From: CAYGDP01 sp964348665
Lineage (GTDB): Bacteria; Verrucomicrobiota; Verrucomicrobiia; Palsa-1439; CAYGDP01
Direction of reading: 5' to 3'
Assembly: GCA_964348665.1 (NCBI GenBank)
Contig: CAYGDP010000033.1
Location: 1 to 40,329 of the forward strand
DNA: 40,329 nucleotides
The translations under genes were made by a program, and so were the position numbers. Of the stretch, positions 1 through 10,094 are shown piece after piece; position 1 is the first letter of the stretch, and each line of letters opens with the position of its first letter. Under the pieces are notes generated by a model, which saw only the letters and a list, made by a program, of their open reading frames with translations, searched no databases and was not told the DNA's origin.

Positions 1-2
1 AG

Positions 3-3000
3 ACGGACAACTTGAGCGGGGTGGAAGAAGCGAGTCTGACAGGTGGAGCGAGCGCTAACACGCTAAATGCATCCGCCTTTAGCGCTGGCCCCGTGACTTT
101 GGATGGCGCAGGTGCGAATGACACGCTGACTGGCGGGACGAGCGGGAGCGCGGACTCGCTCATTGGCGGCGCGGGAACCGACCGGGTCGTGGAAGCTCGG
201 GACGCGGATTTGACGCTGGCAAATACAGCGTTGGCATTTGGCGGGGCGGAGACGGACAACTTGAGCGGGATAGAAGAAGCAAGCCTGACGGGTGGAGCGA
301 GCGCGAATAGTTTTACGGTGAGTGGCTGGACAGGAAACGCAACGCTGGATGGCGCGGGCGGGACTGACCGATTGGTGCGCGCGGTGAATGAAGACATGAC
401 TTTGACCGACGTCAGCCTTGATGCTCCGGCTGGTGGAGGTGTGGAATTTTCATTGATCGGCGTTGAAGAGGCGAGCTTGACGGGTGGCGCCTCGGCAAAC
501 ACCATTAACGCCTCTGGATTTACTGTGGGACCGGTGACATTATCCGGCTCCAGTGGTAACGACACGCTCGTCGGCGGCAGTGGCGACGACTTGCTCGATG
601 GGAGCGATGGCACCGACTCGCTCGACGGCGGCGGCGGCAGTGATCTGCTGGCTGGCGGCAATGGAGACGACACGATGATTGCCAGCGGTGGCGATGATGC
701 ATTGGTGGGCGGCGCGAACAACGACACATACGTTTTTGCCGATGGTTGGGGTGATGACACGATCAGCGAGGCTGCGGCGGCTGGCACGGATTTAATGACG
801 TTCTCCGCAGTCACCGCGAATCTTACCATTACGTTGGGTAGTGTAAGCGCTTCCGACGGAGTCAATGTCGCCACCCATTTGGCGGATAGTGTTGAGAGCG
901 TCATCGGCGGCGGCGGCGACGACGTATTCATTTTCGGTTCGGATGGCGACCAACTCTCCGGTGGTACCGGAGTGATCAATGGGAGCGGCGGTGTCAATCA
1001 CTTGAGCTATGCGAATTACACCAGCGCCATTTCGGCGACGCTGACCGGCTTGGGTGGCGTCGGCGGATTCGCGGGCACCGGTACTGGCCTCGGCAGCTTC
1101 GACAATATCGCGACTCTCACCGGAGGAAGCGGGGTAGACACGTTGACAGGCCGGAATGCATCGGCATCGTGGGGTCTGGACGGCACGCCGCAATACACCA
1201 GCGGCGCGACCACACTCGATTTCACAGCGTTTGAGAGCCTTATTGGCGGCACGGGAGATGATAGTTTTACTATCTCCGCCGCCACAACAGCCTCGCTCGC
1301 CGGAGGCGCCGGAAACGATTCCTTCGCGTTTTCTCCCGGTGGTTCCGTCAGCGGCAACGTGGACGGCAGCGGTGGCAACGACTCACTCGATTATTCCAGC
1401 TTTGGCGCGGCAGTCACAGTGAACATCCAAACAACCACCGCGACCGGAATTGGCGGGACGTTTACGGGCATCGAAACACTCGTCGGCAGCGCCGCGAGCG
1501 ACACCCTGGTCGGCGCCAACGCTGCGAATACGTGGAATATCACCGCCGGCAACACCGGTAATATCGGCGGGACTTTCAATTTTTCAGCGGTCGAAAATCT
1601 CACGGGCGGCACGGGAACCGATACATTCGCGTTTGCTGTAGGAAGTTCCGTTGGCGGCAACGTGGATGGCGGCAGTGGCAGCGACACTCTCAATTACTCC
1701 AGCTTCGGCGCGGCCGTTACCGTGAACATTCAGATCAGTGCGGCAAATGGAATCGGCGGGACCTTCAGCGGCATGGAATCCGTGACCGGCAGCGCGGCCA
1801 GCGACACGCTGATCGGCGCCAACGGCGCCAACACTTGGAATCTCACGGCCAGCAACGCGGGCAATATCGGCGGCGCGTTTGACTACTCCGCAATCGAAAA
1901 TCTTACCGGCGGCACGATGGCGGATGTTTTTGTCTTCAGCGACGGCGCCGGTGTGAGTGGCACAGTGGACGGGGCGGGAGGGAGCGACACCCTGAATTAT
2001 TCCGCCTACACGACAGCCGTCACAGTCAATCGCGCCGCGGCGACAGCGACCGGAACGGGCGGGTTTGCGAATATCGAAAGCGTCACCGGCGGCTCCGCGA
2101 CTGACACGCTCATTGGCGGCAATGTTGCCAATGTTTGGAACGTTACAGGCGCGAATACCGGAGACATTGGCGGAAGCTTCAATTTCAGCAGCTTCGGTAA
2201 TTTGACCGGAGGCAGCGCCGGAGACAGTTTTGTGATTGCCGCCGGTGGTTCGGTCAGTGGAACGGTGAATGGACAAGGGGGAAGTGACACGTTGGATTAT
2301 TCCGGTTTTGGCGCCGCAGCGACAGTGAACTTGCAAACCAGTGCTGCCACGGCAACGGGCGGGTTTTCCAACATGGAATCCTTGGTCGGCAGCGCGGCCA
2401 GCGACACGTTGACGGGTGCGAATGCAGCGAACACATGGAACCTGGCTGGTAGTGATGCCGGAAACATTGGCGGAACATTCAATTTTTCAGCGGTCGAAAA
2501 TCTCACCGGCGGCACGGCCGCTGACAATTTTGTATTTGCCGATGGCGCGACCGTGACGGGCAACGTGGCCGGCAACGCCAGCTCTGACACTTTGGATTAT
2601 ACGGCCTATACGACAGTCGTGACCGTGGACTTACAGGCGGGAACCGCAACGGGAATCGGCGGCACGTTCACCAGCATTGAGGTCGTCATCGGCGGTTCCT
2701 CCACCGACACGGTCTACGGCGCCAACATCCCGAACACATGGAATATTACCGGGCCGGGCGCCGGCAACATCAATGGCACCGTGACGTTTTCCTCCATCTT
2801 GAACTTGATCGGCGGCACAAACACCGACAACTTCGTCTTCGCGAATGGCACCAGCGTTGGCGGCAACGTCAACGGCGGCATCGGCAATGACACGCTGAAC
2901 TATGGCGCGTACACGACGGCCATCAGCTTGAATTTGCAAACCAGCACAGCCACAGGAATCGGCGGCACGTTCAGCAACATCGAATCGTTGGTTGGCGGAT

Positions 3001-6000
3001 CGGCCAGCGATACGCTGATCGGCGCCAATGGCGCCAATGCTTGGAATGTCAGCGGCGCCAACAGCGGCGATGTCAATGGCACGTTCAATTTTAGCGGCGT
3101 GGAAAATCTTACCGGCGGGACGATGGCCGACGACTTTAATTTTGCCGACGCCGCCAGTGTTGGTGGGGTCGTGGATGGCGTCGGCGGCAGCGACACGCTC
3201 GATTTGTCAGCCTACTCCACCGGAGTTGCGGTGAATCTGCAAACGGGTGCCGCGACCGCCACGGCGGGAATCGCAAATCTCGAATCTTTGATCGGCGGCG
3301 GCGGCAGCGACACGTTGACCGGTGCCAACGCCGTTAACATTTGGAGCATCACCGCTGGAAATGCCGGAAATCTGGGAGCCACAGGTTTCTCTTCCATTGA
3401 GAATCTCACGGGAGGCACGAGCACCGATACGTTCGTCTTTAGCGACGGCGTCGCCGTCTCCGGCAATATCAATGGCGGCGCGAGCAGCGATGCCCTCGAT
3501 TATTCGGCGTACACCAGCGCGATTTCCGTCAATCTCGCGACGGGTGCGGCGACAGGCGTCGGCGGCTTTTCAAACATGGAAAGCGTTTCTGGCGGCGCGG
3601 GCAGCGACACCTTGACCGGCGCGAATTCGGGTGCCACTTGGAACCTGACGGCCAACGACACGGGGAACGTAAGCGGATTCAATTATGCAGCGGTCGAAAA
3701 TCTTACCGGCGGCACCGCAGCAGATAATTTTGTCTTTAGCGACGGCGTGAGCATGACCGGCGGCATTTCGGGCGGCGGCGGCAGTGACACGCTCAATTAT
3801 GCCAGCTACACCACCGCCGTCACGCTCGACTTGCAAACCAGCACCGCAACGGGCGTCGGGACAAATTTCGTCAGCATTGAAGGAATGGTCGGCGGCGCGG
3901 CGAGCGACACGTTGACCGGCGCGAATGGCGTGAACATTTGGAATGTCACTGCCAACGACACGGGCGATGTTGGCGGATTGAGTTTCTCCTCGGTCGAGAA
4001 TCTTTCCGGCGGCACCAGCGACGACACGTTCACGCTGGGCAACGGCGTGGGGGTCACCGGAGATATTGTCGGCAACGCCGGCACCGATGCGCTCGATTAT
4101 GTGGCCTATACCACGGCGATCAGCGTGAATTTGCAATCCAATACTTCGACCGGGATCGGTGGTATTTTCGTGAGTATCGAAGTTGTCATTGGCGGTTCTG
4201 CAAACGATACGCTCACGGGTGCCAACGCGGCGAACACATGGAACATCGGCGGAAGTAATTCCGGCGATGTAAACGGATCGTTCGATTTCTCGGCTGTCGA
4301 AAACCTCGCTGGTGGCAGCAGCACCGATTCGTTTGGGTTTGGCGTAGGCGGCAATGTAACCGGCAGTATCAACGCCAATGGAGGAAGCGATACGCTGGAT
4401 TACAGCTCGCTGGGCACTGCGGTTACGGTGACGTTAAGTGGTGTTGGCGGAACGGACGGGTTCAACGGATCCAGTACGGCTATCGGCAGCGGGTTTAGCA
4501 ACGTAAACTTGATTGTTGGCGGCAGCGGAGCGCCCGACACATTCAACGGCCTCTCCGGCGCAGCGAATTGGAATCTCGATGGCACCCCGCAATATGTCAG
4601 CGGCGGCACTGTGGATTTCAACGGCTTTGAGAGCCTTGTGGGCGGCAGCGGCAACGACTCATTCAACGTGTCGTCCAACACCACAGCTACACTCGTCGGC
4701 AATGGAGGATCGGACAACTTCAATTTCTCCGGCAGCGCCGTACTTACCGGCAACGTCGTCGGCAGCAGTGGCAGCGACGCGCTCAATTACAGCGGCTATT
4801 CGACGGCGATCAGCGTGACAATAACGAGTCTTGGCGGAGGTAGTGGATTCACCGGCGCAGCAACCGGCGTTACAGGCACATTCCAGAATATTGACTCGAT
4901 GGTTGGCAGCGGCGGCAGCGACACGCTCGTCGGTCGCAATTCCACCGCGACTTGGAATCTCGACGGAACACCACAATACGTCAGCACCAACACACTTGAA
5001 TTCAACAACATCGAAAACCTATCCGGCGGCAGCGCAAACGATACGTTTAACGTTACCGGCGCCACAACAGCGAACCTCGCTGGCGGCGGCAGCAACGACA
5101 CGTTTTTGTTCTCCAACGGAGTGATTTTGAGCGGCACAGTGGACGGTGGCATAGGAACGGATGTGCTCGATTATTCCGCATGGTTGACGGCTGTAACCGT
5201 GGATCTCAGTGCAGGAACAGCCACCAGCACGACGGGCGTGGCTAATATCGAAAACATCAACACCGGTTTTGGGAACGATACGGTCGCTGGTGACGGCGGT
5301 GCCAATACGATCAACACCGACGGCGGCGCAGATGTTCTTACTGGCGGTGACGGGGACGACTTCCTGATTGGTGGCAGTGGCAATGACGTCTATGTTTTTA
5401 CTCCTTGCGGCGTTGGTCAAACCGACGTGCTAAATGAATCCGGTGGCGGTAGCGACACGCTCAATTTTTCACTGTTGCTGGTCGGCGATGCCGTCACTGT
5501 GGACTTGAGCGTAGGTCTCGGTGGCGCTTTAGCTGCCCACGGCGCTTGTAATATCAACGCTAATCCCGCCAGCCAAGGATCGGATTTTGAGAATGTGTTC
5601 GGTGGCGCTGGCGACGACACGATCAATGGAAACGGCAACGCCAACTCCATCTCCGGAGGCGGTGGTGACGACTCGTTGGCAGGCAATTCTGGCAACGACA
5701 CACTGGAAGGTGACGCCGGCGACGATACCTTGGACGGTGGTACAGGAGTGGACAGCTTGAATGGTGGCAGTGGCAACAACACCATCACCGATACCGACAA
5801 TCCCCGCATCAGCATCATGGATGTCGCCCTCGACGAAGGCAACGCTGGCACCGTGGACTTCATCTTTACCATCAGCCTTAACGTTGTTTTTGCACTTGAC
5901 GTGACTTTTGAATTTGCGACATCCGACGGCACCGCGACACTTGCCGACAGCGATTACATTGCCTCCAGCGGCATTGCAACAATTACCGCCGGCACATTGA

Positions 6001-7537
6001 GTACTACTGTTACCGTTCAAGCCATTGGCGATATCGCCCCGGAATCAGCAGAAACATTTTTTGTGAACCTGACCAACCCAACCAGCGCGACGTTGATCGA
6101 TTCGCTGGGACAAGGGACGATTCTCAACGACGATACCGTTGTAACCATTGTAGCCACCGACCCAGCCGCCGGCGAGACTGCGCCTCCGTCGGGCGCAAAC
6201 ATCGGCACGTTTACATTCACGCGCACCGGCGCGCCAATTCTGCCGCTCACTGTCAATATTCTTGTAACCGGAACCGCTGATAACGGGACCGACTACGCGG
6301 CGGTTGCCTCCACCGTGCTTATCCCGGTCGGCTTTTCTACTTACACACTCGACATCACGCCGCTAAACGACGCCCTCACAGAGGGACTAGAGTCCGTTGT
6401 TGTCACCATCCTTCCCGGTGTCGGCTATGGAGTCGGCGTGCCAGACAGCGACTTGGTAACGATCACGGACAACGAGCCGGAAATTACGATAACGGCATTG
6501 GACAACGCGGCGGGAGAGACAGCGCCACCTGCGTCTGCCAATGGCGGAGTGTTTCGGATCAGCCGCACGGGGAGCACGGCGAGCGCATTGACGGTATTTT
6601 TCACAGTGGGCGGGAGCGCGACCGAAGGAGTCGATTACGGGAGTATCGGCGTGAGCGCCGTGATACCCACGGCGGCGGCGTATGTGGATGTGCCGGTGAA
6701 TATCCTCAATGATGCGTTGACCGAGGGGGATGAGACAATTTTGGTAACGCTCGCGTCGGACATCAGCTACACGCTGGTGACGCCGTCGGCCGCGATGGTG
6801 ACGCTGGCCGATAATGAGCCGGAAGTTTCCATTGTGGCCGCGGATGCGGCAGCGGGAGAGACGGCGCCGCCGTCCGCGGCCAACAATGGGACATTTACAG
6901 TGACGCGGACGGGGAGTGTGGGGTCTGCCTTGGTGGTTTACTACAGTGTTGGGGGGAGTGCGAGCAACGGAGTCGACTATGCAACGTTGAGTGGGGCGGT
7001 GACGATTCTCGCAGGAAACTCGAGCGCCACGATACCGGTAACGGTTTTGAACGATGCATTGACCGAAGGCAATGAGACGATCCTCGTAACGTTGTCAGCG
7101 GATCCGACTTACACAGTGGTCGATCCCCTAAACGACACGGTGACGATTGCCGACAACGAGCCCGAAGTGACATTGGTCGCGACCGACACAAGTGCTGGAG
7201 AGACGGCGCCGCCGTCTGGCGCGAACGACGGTATTTTTACAGTGACGCGTACTGGAAGCACAGGCAGCGCGTTGGTTGTTTTCTACGCGATCGGCGGCAG
7301 TGCGGTGAATGGAGTGGACTATGCGAATTTGAGCGGGTCGGTGACGATTCTCGCGGGAGACTCGAGTGCCACGATACCGGTGACGGTCTTGAACGATGCG
7401 TTGACCGAAGGCAATGAAACGATCCTCGTGACGCTGACGGGAGATCCGAATTACACGTTGGTGAATCCCTTCAGCGACTCGATAACGATCACGGACAACG
7501 AGCCGGAAATTACGATAACGGCATTGGACAACGCGGC
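3..7537 (+). CDS. Giant repeat-built surface/secreted protein, left fragment (5' partial, interrupted by assembly gap)
   Basis: The frame is already open at the first complete codon (position 3) and matches an internal repeat, so the true start lies upstream of the window. The fragment encodes about 2,511 residues with almost no Cys, Lys or Trp and much Gly, Asn, Asp, Ser and Thr, typical of secreted beta-solenoid or adhesin-like proteins. In order it holds RTX-type GGxGxD calcium-binding repeats (nt 549-740), a 13-unit array of ~100-residue beta-strand repeats (nt 930-5250), a second RTX block (nt 5326-5795) and Calx-beta-like domains (from nt 5795). It runs into 100 N. The ORF that continues past the N run (to 7745) is a frame artefact; the real continuation is at 7639-9885 in another frame. 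No enzymatic domain is seen. The role is inferred to be an extracellular calcium-binding structural or adhesive protein. Confidence 0.88.
549..740 (+). repeat. RTX-type hemolysin calcium-binding repeats, first block
   Basis: The translation shows successive GGSGDD, GSDGTD, GGGGSD, GGNGDD, GGDD and GGANND motifs at roughly nine-residue spacing, ending in the hydrophobic NDTYVF strand typical of RTX parallel beta-rolls. Such nonapeptides bind calcium outside the cell and are usual in proteins exported by type I secretion. No type I secretion genes lie in this window. Confidence 0.8.
930..5250 (+). repeat. Array of 13 beta-strand repeats of ~100 residues in the first giant protein
   Basis: Each unit of about 300 bp reads: GGxxxDxFxF, a GNVDGxxGSDTLNYSxYTTAV core, TGIGGTF, an IESLVGGxxSDTLxGxN segment, a WN-rich strand and an ENLTGG turn. 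Two subtypes are visible. Subtype A has LDGTPQY (three copies, near nt 1170, 4575 and 4960). Subtype B has TWNITxxNxGNIGGTFNFS (ten copies between about nt 1520 and 4300). The order is A, ten B, A, A. The family resembles the 'beta strand repeat-containing' proteins of Planctomycetota and Verrucomicrobiota; its structural role is inferred. Confidence 0.8.
5326..5795 (+). repeat. RTX-type calcium-binding repeats, second block
   Basis: Two clusters of RTX motifs are seen. GGDGDDFLIGGSGNDVYVF begins near nt 5342, and a longer run of GGAGDD, GGGGDD, GNSGND, GDAGDD, GGTGVD and GGSGNN motifs covers about nt 5600-5790. The spacer between them holds two of the few cysteines of the protein. The block ends the beta-strand array and leads into the Calx-beta domains. 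Confidence 0.8.
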
Positions 7538-8514
7538 NNNNNNNNNNNNNNNNNNNNNNNNNNNNNNNNNNNNNNNNNNNNNNNNNNNNNNNNNNNNNNN
7601 NNNNNNNNNNNNNNNNNNNNNNNNNNNNNNNNNNNNNTGTTGGGGGGAGTGCGAGCAACGGAGTCGACTATGCAACGTTGAGTGGGGCGGTGGTTATTCC
7701 CAGCGGATCGGCGTCGGCAAATTTCTCAGTGACACCGCTCAATGATTCTCTGACCGAAGGCAGCGAGGCGGTCATCGTGACGCTCAACCCGGATGCCTCC
7801 TATACGGTGGTCTCGCCAACCAGCGACACGGTGACGATCGCAGACAACGAGCCAGAGGTCTCCATAGTGGCCACGGACGGCGCGGCAGGGGAAACGGCGC
7901 CGCCCTCCGTGGCCAATGATGGATTTTTTACCGTTACCCGTACCGGTAGCACAACCGGCCAGTTGGTTATTTTCTATGCCGTCAGCGGCAGCGCGTCCAA
8001 CGGGGCGGATTATGCGAGCTTGAGCGTGGCGGTGACGATTCTTGCGGGAGACTCGAGCGCCGCGATACCGGTGACGGTTTTGAACGACACGCTCACCGAA
8101 TCGGATGAAACCGTGTCGATCACGTTACTTCCCGATGCCAGTTACACTCTGGTCAACCCGTTATCGGACGTCGTGACCATTGGCGACAATGAGCCGGAAA
8201 TCTCGGTGATTGCCAGTGACGCTTCGGAGTCCGGCGCCAGCGGCGCGTTTATCATCAGTCGCACCGGCAGCGCGTTTTTCCCGCTCACGATTTACTTTTC
8301 GGTCGGCGGCACGGCGACCAGCGGCGGGGATTATGCAGCGCTGGCGACGAGCGTGACGATTCCGGCGGGGCAATCCACTGCGACACTGACGGTGACACCG
8401 GTAGGTGACGCGGTGGATGAAGCAGACGAAACAGTGACGTTGACCATTCTACCGGATGTCTTTTACACCGTCAGCGATCCGTTCGTGGGAACGGTGACCA
8501 TCCTCGACGACGAC
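5795..8514 (+). repeat. Array of eight Calx-beta-type domains, six of them in exact 342-bp period
   Basis: The first domain (nt 5800-6132) is a canonical Calx-beta domain with DEGNAGT and ILNDD signatures. Units starting at 6133, 6475, 6817, 7159, 7501 and 7850 (the last displaced by the gap) follow a strict 342-bp (114-residue) period and share AGETAPPS, FTxTRTGS, GVDYA, LNDALTEG and ADNEPE motifs. A diverged eighth unit starts at 8192. DNA identity between units is high, including 37 identical bases at 6475 and 7501, which suggests recent duplication or gene conversion. Calx-beta domains bind calcium and are common in extracellular adhesins. Confidence 0.85.
7538..7637. other. Assembly gap of exactly 100 N inside a tandem repeat
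   Basis: A run of 100 N is a conventional placeholder for a gap of unknown size. The 37 bases to its left repeat those at 6475-6511, and the bases to its right repeat those from 6947. This shows that the assembler failed inside the near-identical 342-bp units. With a conserved unit length, 93 bases are missing, and 93 is a multiple of three as the flanking frames require. Confidence 0.97.
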
Positions 8515-9885
8515 ACTGCGGGCGTGAATATCGCACCCGTGGGAGGATTGGTGACCACCGAGGAAGGCGGCCAAGCGACGATCAATATCGTGTTGACTTC
8601 ACAACCGACTGCGAACGTCTCATTTACCGTTGCCAGTAGCGACATCAGCGAAGGAACAGTTTCGACTTCTGCGCTTACGTTCACGCCAGCCAATTGGAAC
8701 ACACCGCAAATGATCGTGGTGACCGGCGTGGACGATGTCATTGATGACAACGACATCGCCTTCAATATTGTCACAGGAGCATCGGTCAGCGCCGATCCCA
8801 ATTATAGCGGGCTGAACCTGCCGGACGTGGGGGTGGTAAATACGGACGACGAGAAAGGGTTTTTTGGGCAGAAAATCTCGTTCGACCTGAATCTCGACGG
8901 GTTGATAGATAAAGTGGAGATCCTTGGCGGGAATATAGTGTTGGTCTCGCTGAAGAATTCCGACGGCAGCTTTCGCGCGATGAAACCGGTCACGATCGCG
9001 CTGGGCGTGGAATCGATTGGTGCCGACGATTTCAACGCCGATGGACGGTACGATCTGATCGTTTCGCATGCGGGAACGAACGACGTGACGTTGCTCTCTG
9101 GGAATGGCAAGGGCAAATTCAAGATACTCGGCGACCACGGCGCTAAACTAGGTCCCTCGTGGATTGCGGTCGCGGATCTCAACGGCGATCTGGTTGCCGA
9201 CTTGGTCACGGCCAACAACAAGGCAAATGCCGTCAGCGTTTCGATGGGGTTGGGCAATGGAAAATTTGCGGCACGGTCGGATTATCGAGACGCGGTGATC
9301 GGCAGCAATCCGAGCGCTGTGACCGTGGGTGATTTTGATGGAGATGGGCGCCTGGATATCGCTGTTCTCCAAACCAAAAGCATCAACCCAGCAGTGACGG
9401 GCAGCAATATACGCATCTTGCGCGGGGACGGTGCGGGGCATTTTGCGTTTGGCACATTTTTTGTGGCATCCGCCAACTCGATTGCATCGGGCGACCTGAA
9501 CGGTGACGGGAAAAGCGATTTAGTGCTTCTGCAGACGACAGCCAACGCGACCAGCGTAGCTCTTTCCACAGGGGATTCGTTTGCAGCGCTGACGCCTTAT
9601 TCGACGGGCACGTCGCCGGTCGAACTTGCCTTGCGCGATTTCAACGGCGACAACAAACTGGACATGGTCGTCGTGAACCTCGTCAGCCGAGACGCAACGG
9701 TGCGATTGGGCAATGGCAACGGCGGGTTTGGCGCACCGACAATCTTCGGACTAGGGCTGAACCCGGTCGGCCTGGCGGTTGGCGATTTCAATGACGATGG
9801 TAAAATGGATTTCTTGGTGGCCGACAAAAAAGGCGTCCTTCGGACTGCGCTCGGCAACGGTGACGGAACGTTTTTAGTGGTGTAA
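7639..9885 (+). CDS. Giant repeat-built surface/secreted protein, right fragment (C-terminal part of the same gene)
   Basis: This is the continuation of the giant gene after the N run. The first codons (GTT GGG GGG AGT...) fall at offset 130 of a 342-bp Calx-beta-like unit, exactly where the left fragment's last partial unit needs to resume. The fragment carries the rest of that unit, two further Calx-beta-like units, one NWxxPQxVxVTGxxD-type repeat (nt 8515-8850) and a C-terminal FG-GAP/VCBS propeller (nt 8860-9885). The propeller has seven DxNxDGxxD-type calcium loops, as in integrin-like seven-bladed folds. The protein ends in a GNGDGTFLVV stretch with a TAA stop. No C-terminal sorting signal (LPXTG, PEP-CTERM or type IX) is visible. 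Any ATG or GTG start inside this piece would be an artefact of the gap. Confidence 0.9.
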   Translation, partial: VGGSASNGVDYATLSGAVVIPSGSASANFSVTPLNDSLTEGSEAVIVTLNPDASYTVVSPTSDTVTIADNEPEVSIVATDGAAGETAPPSVANDGFFTVTRTGSTTGQLVIFYAVSGSASNGADYASLSVAVTILAGDSSAAIPVTVLNDTLTESDETVSITLLPDASYTLVNPLSDVVTIGDNEPEISVIASDASESGASGAFIISRTGSAFFPLTIYFSVGGTATSGGDYAALATSVTIPAGQSTATLTVTPVGDAVDEADETVTLTILPDVFYTVSDPFVGTVTILDDDTAGVNIAPVGGLVTTEEGGQATINIVLTSQPTANVSFTVASSDISEGTVSTSALTFTPANWNTPQMIVVTGVDDVIDDNDIAFNIVTGASVSADPNYSGLNLPDVGVVNTDDEKGFFGQKISFDLNLDGLIDKVEILGGNIVLVSLKNSDGSFRAMKPVTIALGVESIGADDFNADGRYDLIVSHAGTNDVTLLSGNGKGKFKILGDHGAKLGPSWIAVADLNGDLVADLVTANNKANAVSVSMGLGNGKFAARSDYRDAVIGSNPSAVTVGDFDGDGRLDIAVLQTKSINPAVTGSNIRILRGDGAGHFAFGTFFVASANSIASGDLNGDGKSDLVLLQTTANATSVALSTGDSFAALTPYSTGTSPVELALRDFNGDNKLDMVVVNLVSRDATVRLGNGNGGFGAPTIFGLGLNPVGLAVGDFNDDGKMDFLVADKKGVLRTALGNGDGTFLVV
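8860..9885 (+). repeat. Seven-bladed FG-GAP/VCBS propeller ending the first giant protein
   Basis: Seven calcium-loop motifs of the form DxNxDGxxD can be read: LNLDGLID, FNADGRYD, LNGDLVAD, FDGDGRLD, LNGDGKSD, FNGDNKLD and FNDDGKMD. Each is followed by a short strand and a GNGxGxF-type turn. Seven blades is the usual number for integrin alpha-like propellers. Blade order and the blade-four insert (TGSNIRILRGDG) match the propeller that ends the second giant protein. Confidence 0.85.
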
Positions 9886-9887
9886 AC

Positions 9888-9902
9888 GGGAAGGTTATTC
9901 CC
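9888..9902 (+). terminator. Weak hairpin after the first giant gene
   Basis: GGGAA and TTCCC flank a five-base loop three bases after the TAA stop. There is no downstream T tract, so this may not be a functional intrinsic terminator. Confidence 0.2.
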
Positions 9903-9957
9903 CTTGGGCAGGATAGACAGGCATCCGACAAATTGCGTGATTTTTAGAAAAGGGATA

Positions 9958-9985
9958 TTGACAATCAAAGTGTTGCTGCTATGCT
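9958..9985 (+). promoter_or_regulatory. Sigma-70-type promoter for the 18-kb gene
   Basis: A perfect -35 hexamer TTGACA (9958-9963) is followed after 16 bp by TATGCT (9980-9985), four of six matches to the -10 consensus. Initiation near 9992 would give a leader of about 100 nt. The 209-bp space between the two giant genes otherwise holds only an A/T-rich stretch (10005-10030) and a short direct repeat ATAG(G)CGATGGG at 10028 and 10061. The downstream gene therefore probably has its own promoter rather than depending on read-through. Confidence 0.6.
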
Positions 9986-10094
9986 ACGCCGACCGAATCG
10001 CCGCGGCAGACATATATACATAAAAAATAGGCGATGGGATGCTGCGGCCAACCAAAGAGCATAGCGATGGGCACCGTTGAGGGAACCTGCGAGC

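Noticed and set aside
930..5250. Regular ~300-bp periodicity considered as a CRISPR or satellite array
   Set aside because: The period is far too long for CRISPR, and the repeats are protein-coding in one continuous frame with synonymous differences.
12..7745. ORF running through the N gap to a stop at 7745
   Set aside because: After the gap its translation leaves the Calx-beta pattern, while another frame continues it exactly. The stop is caused by the arbitrary 100-base gap length.
7678..9885. Separate gene starting at 7678
   Set aside because: The apparent start lies in the middle of a Calx-beta-like domain whose first part is before the gap, so this is the C-terminal end of the upstream gene.
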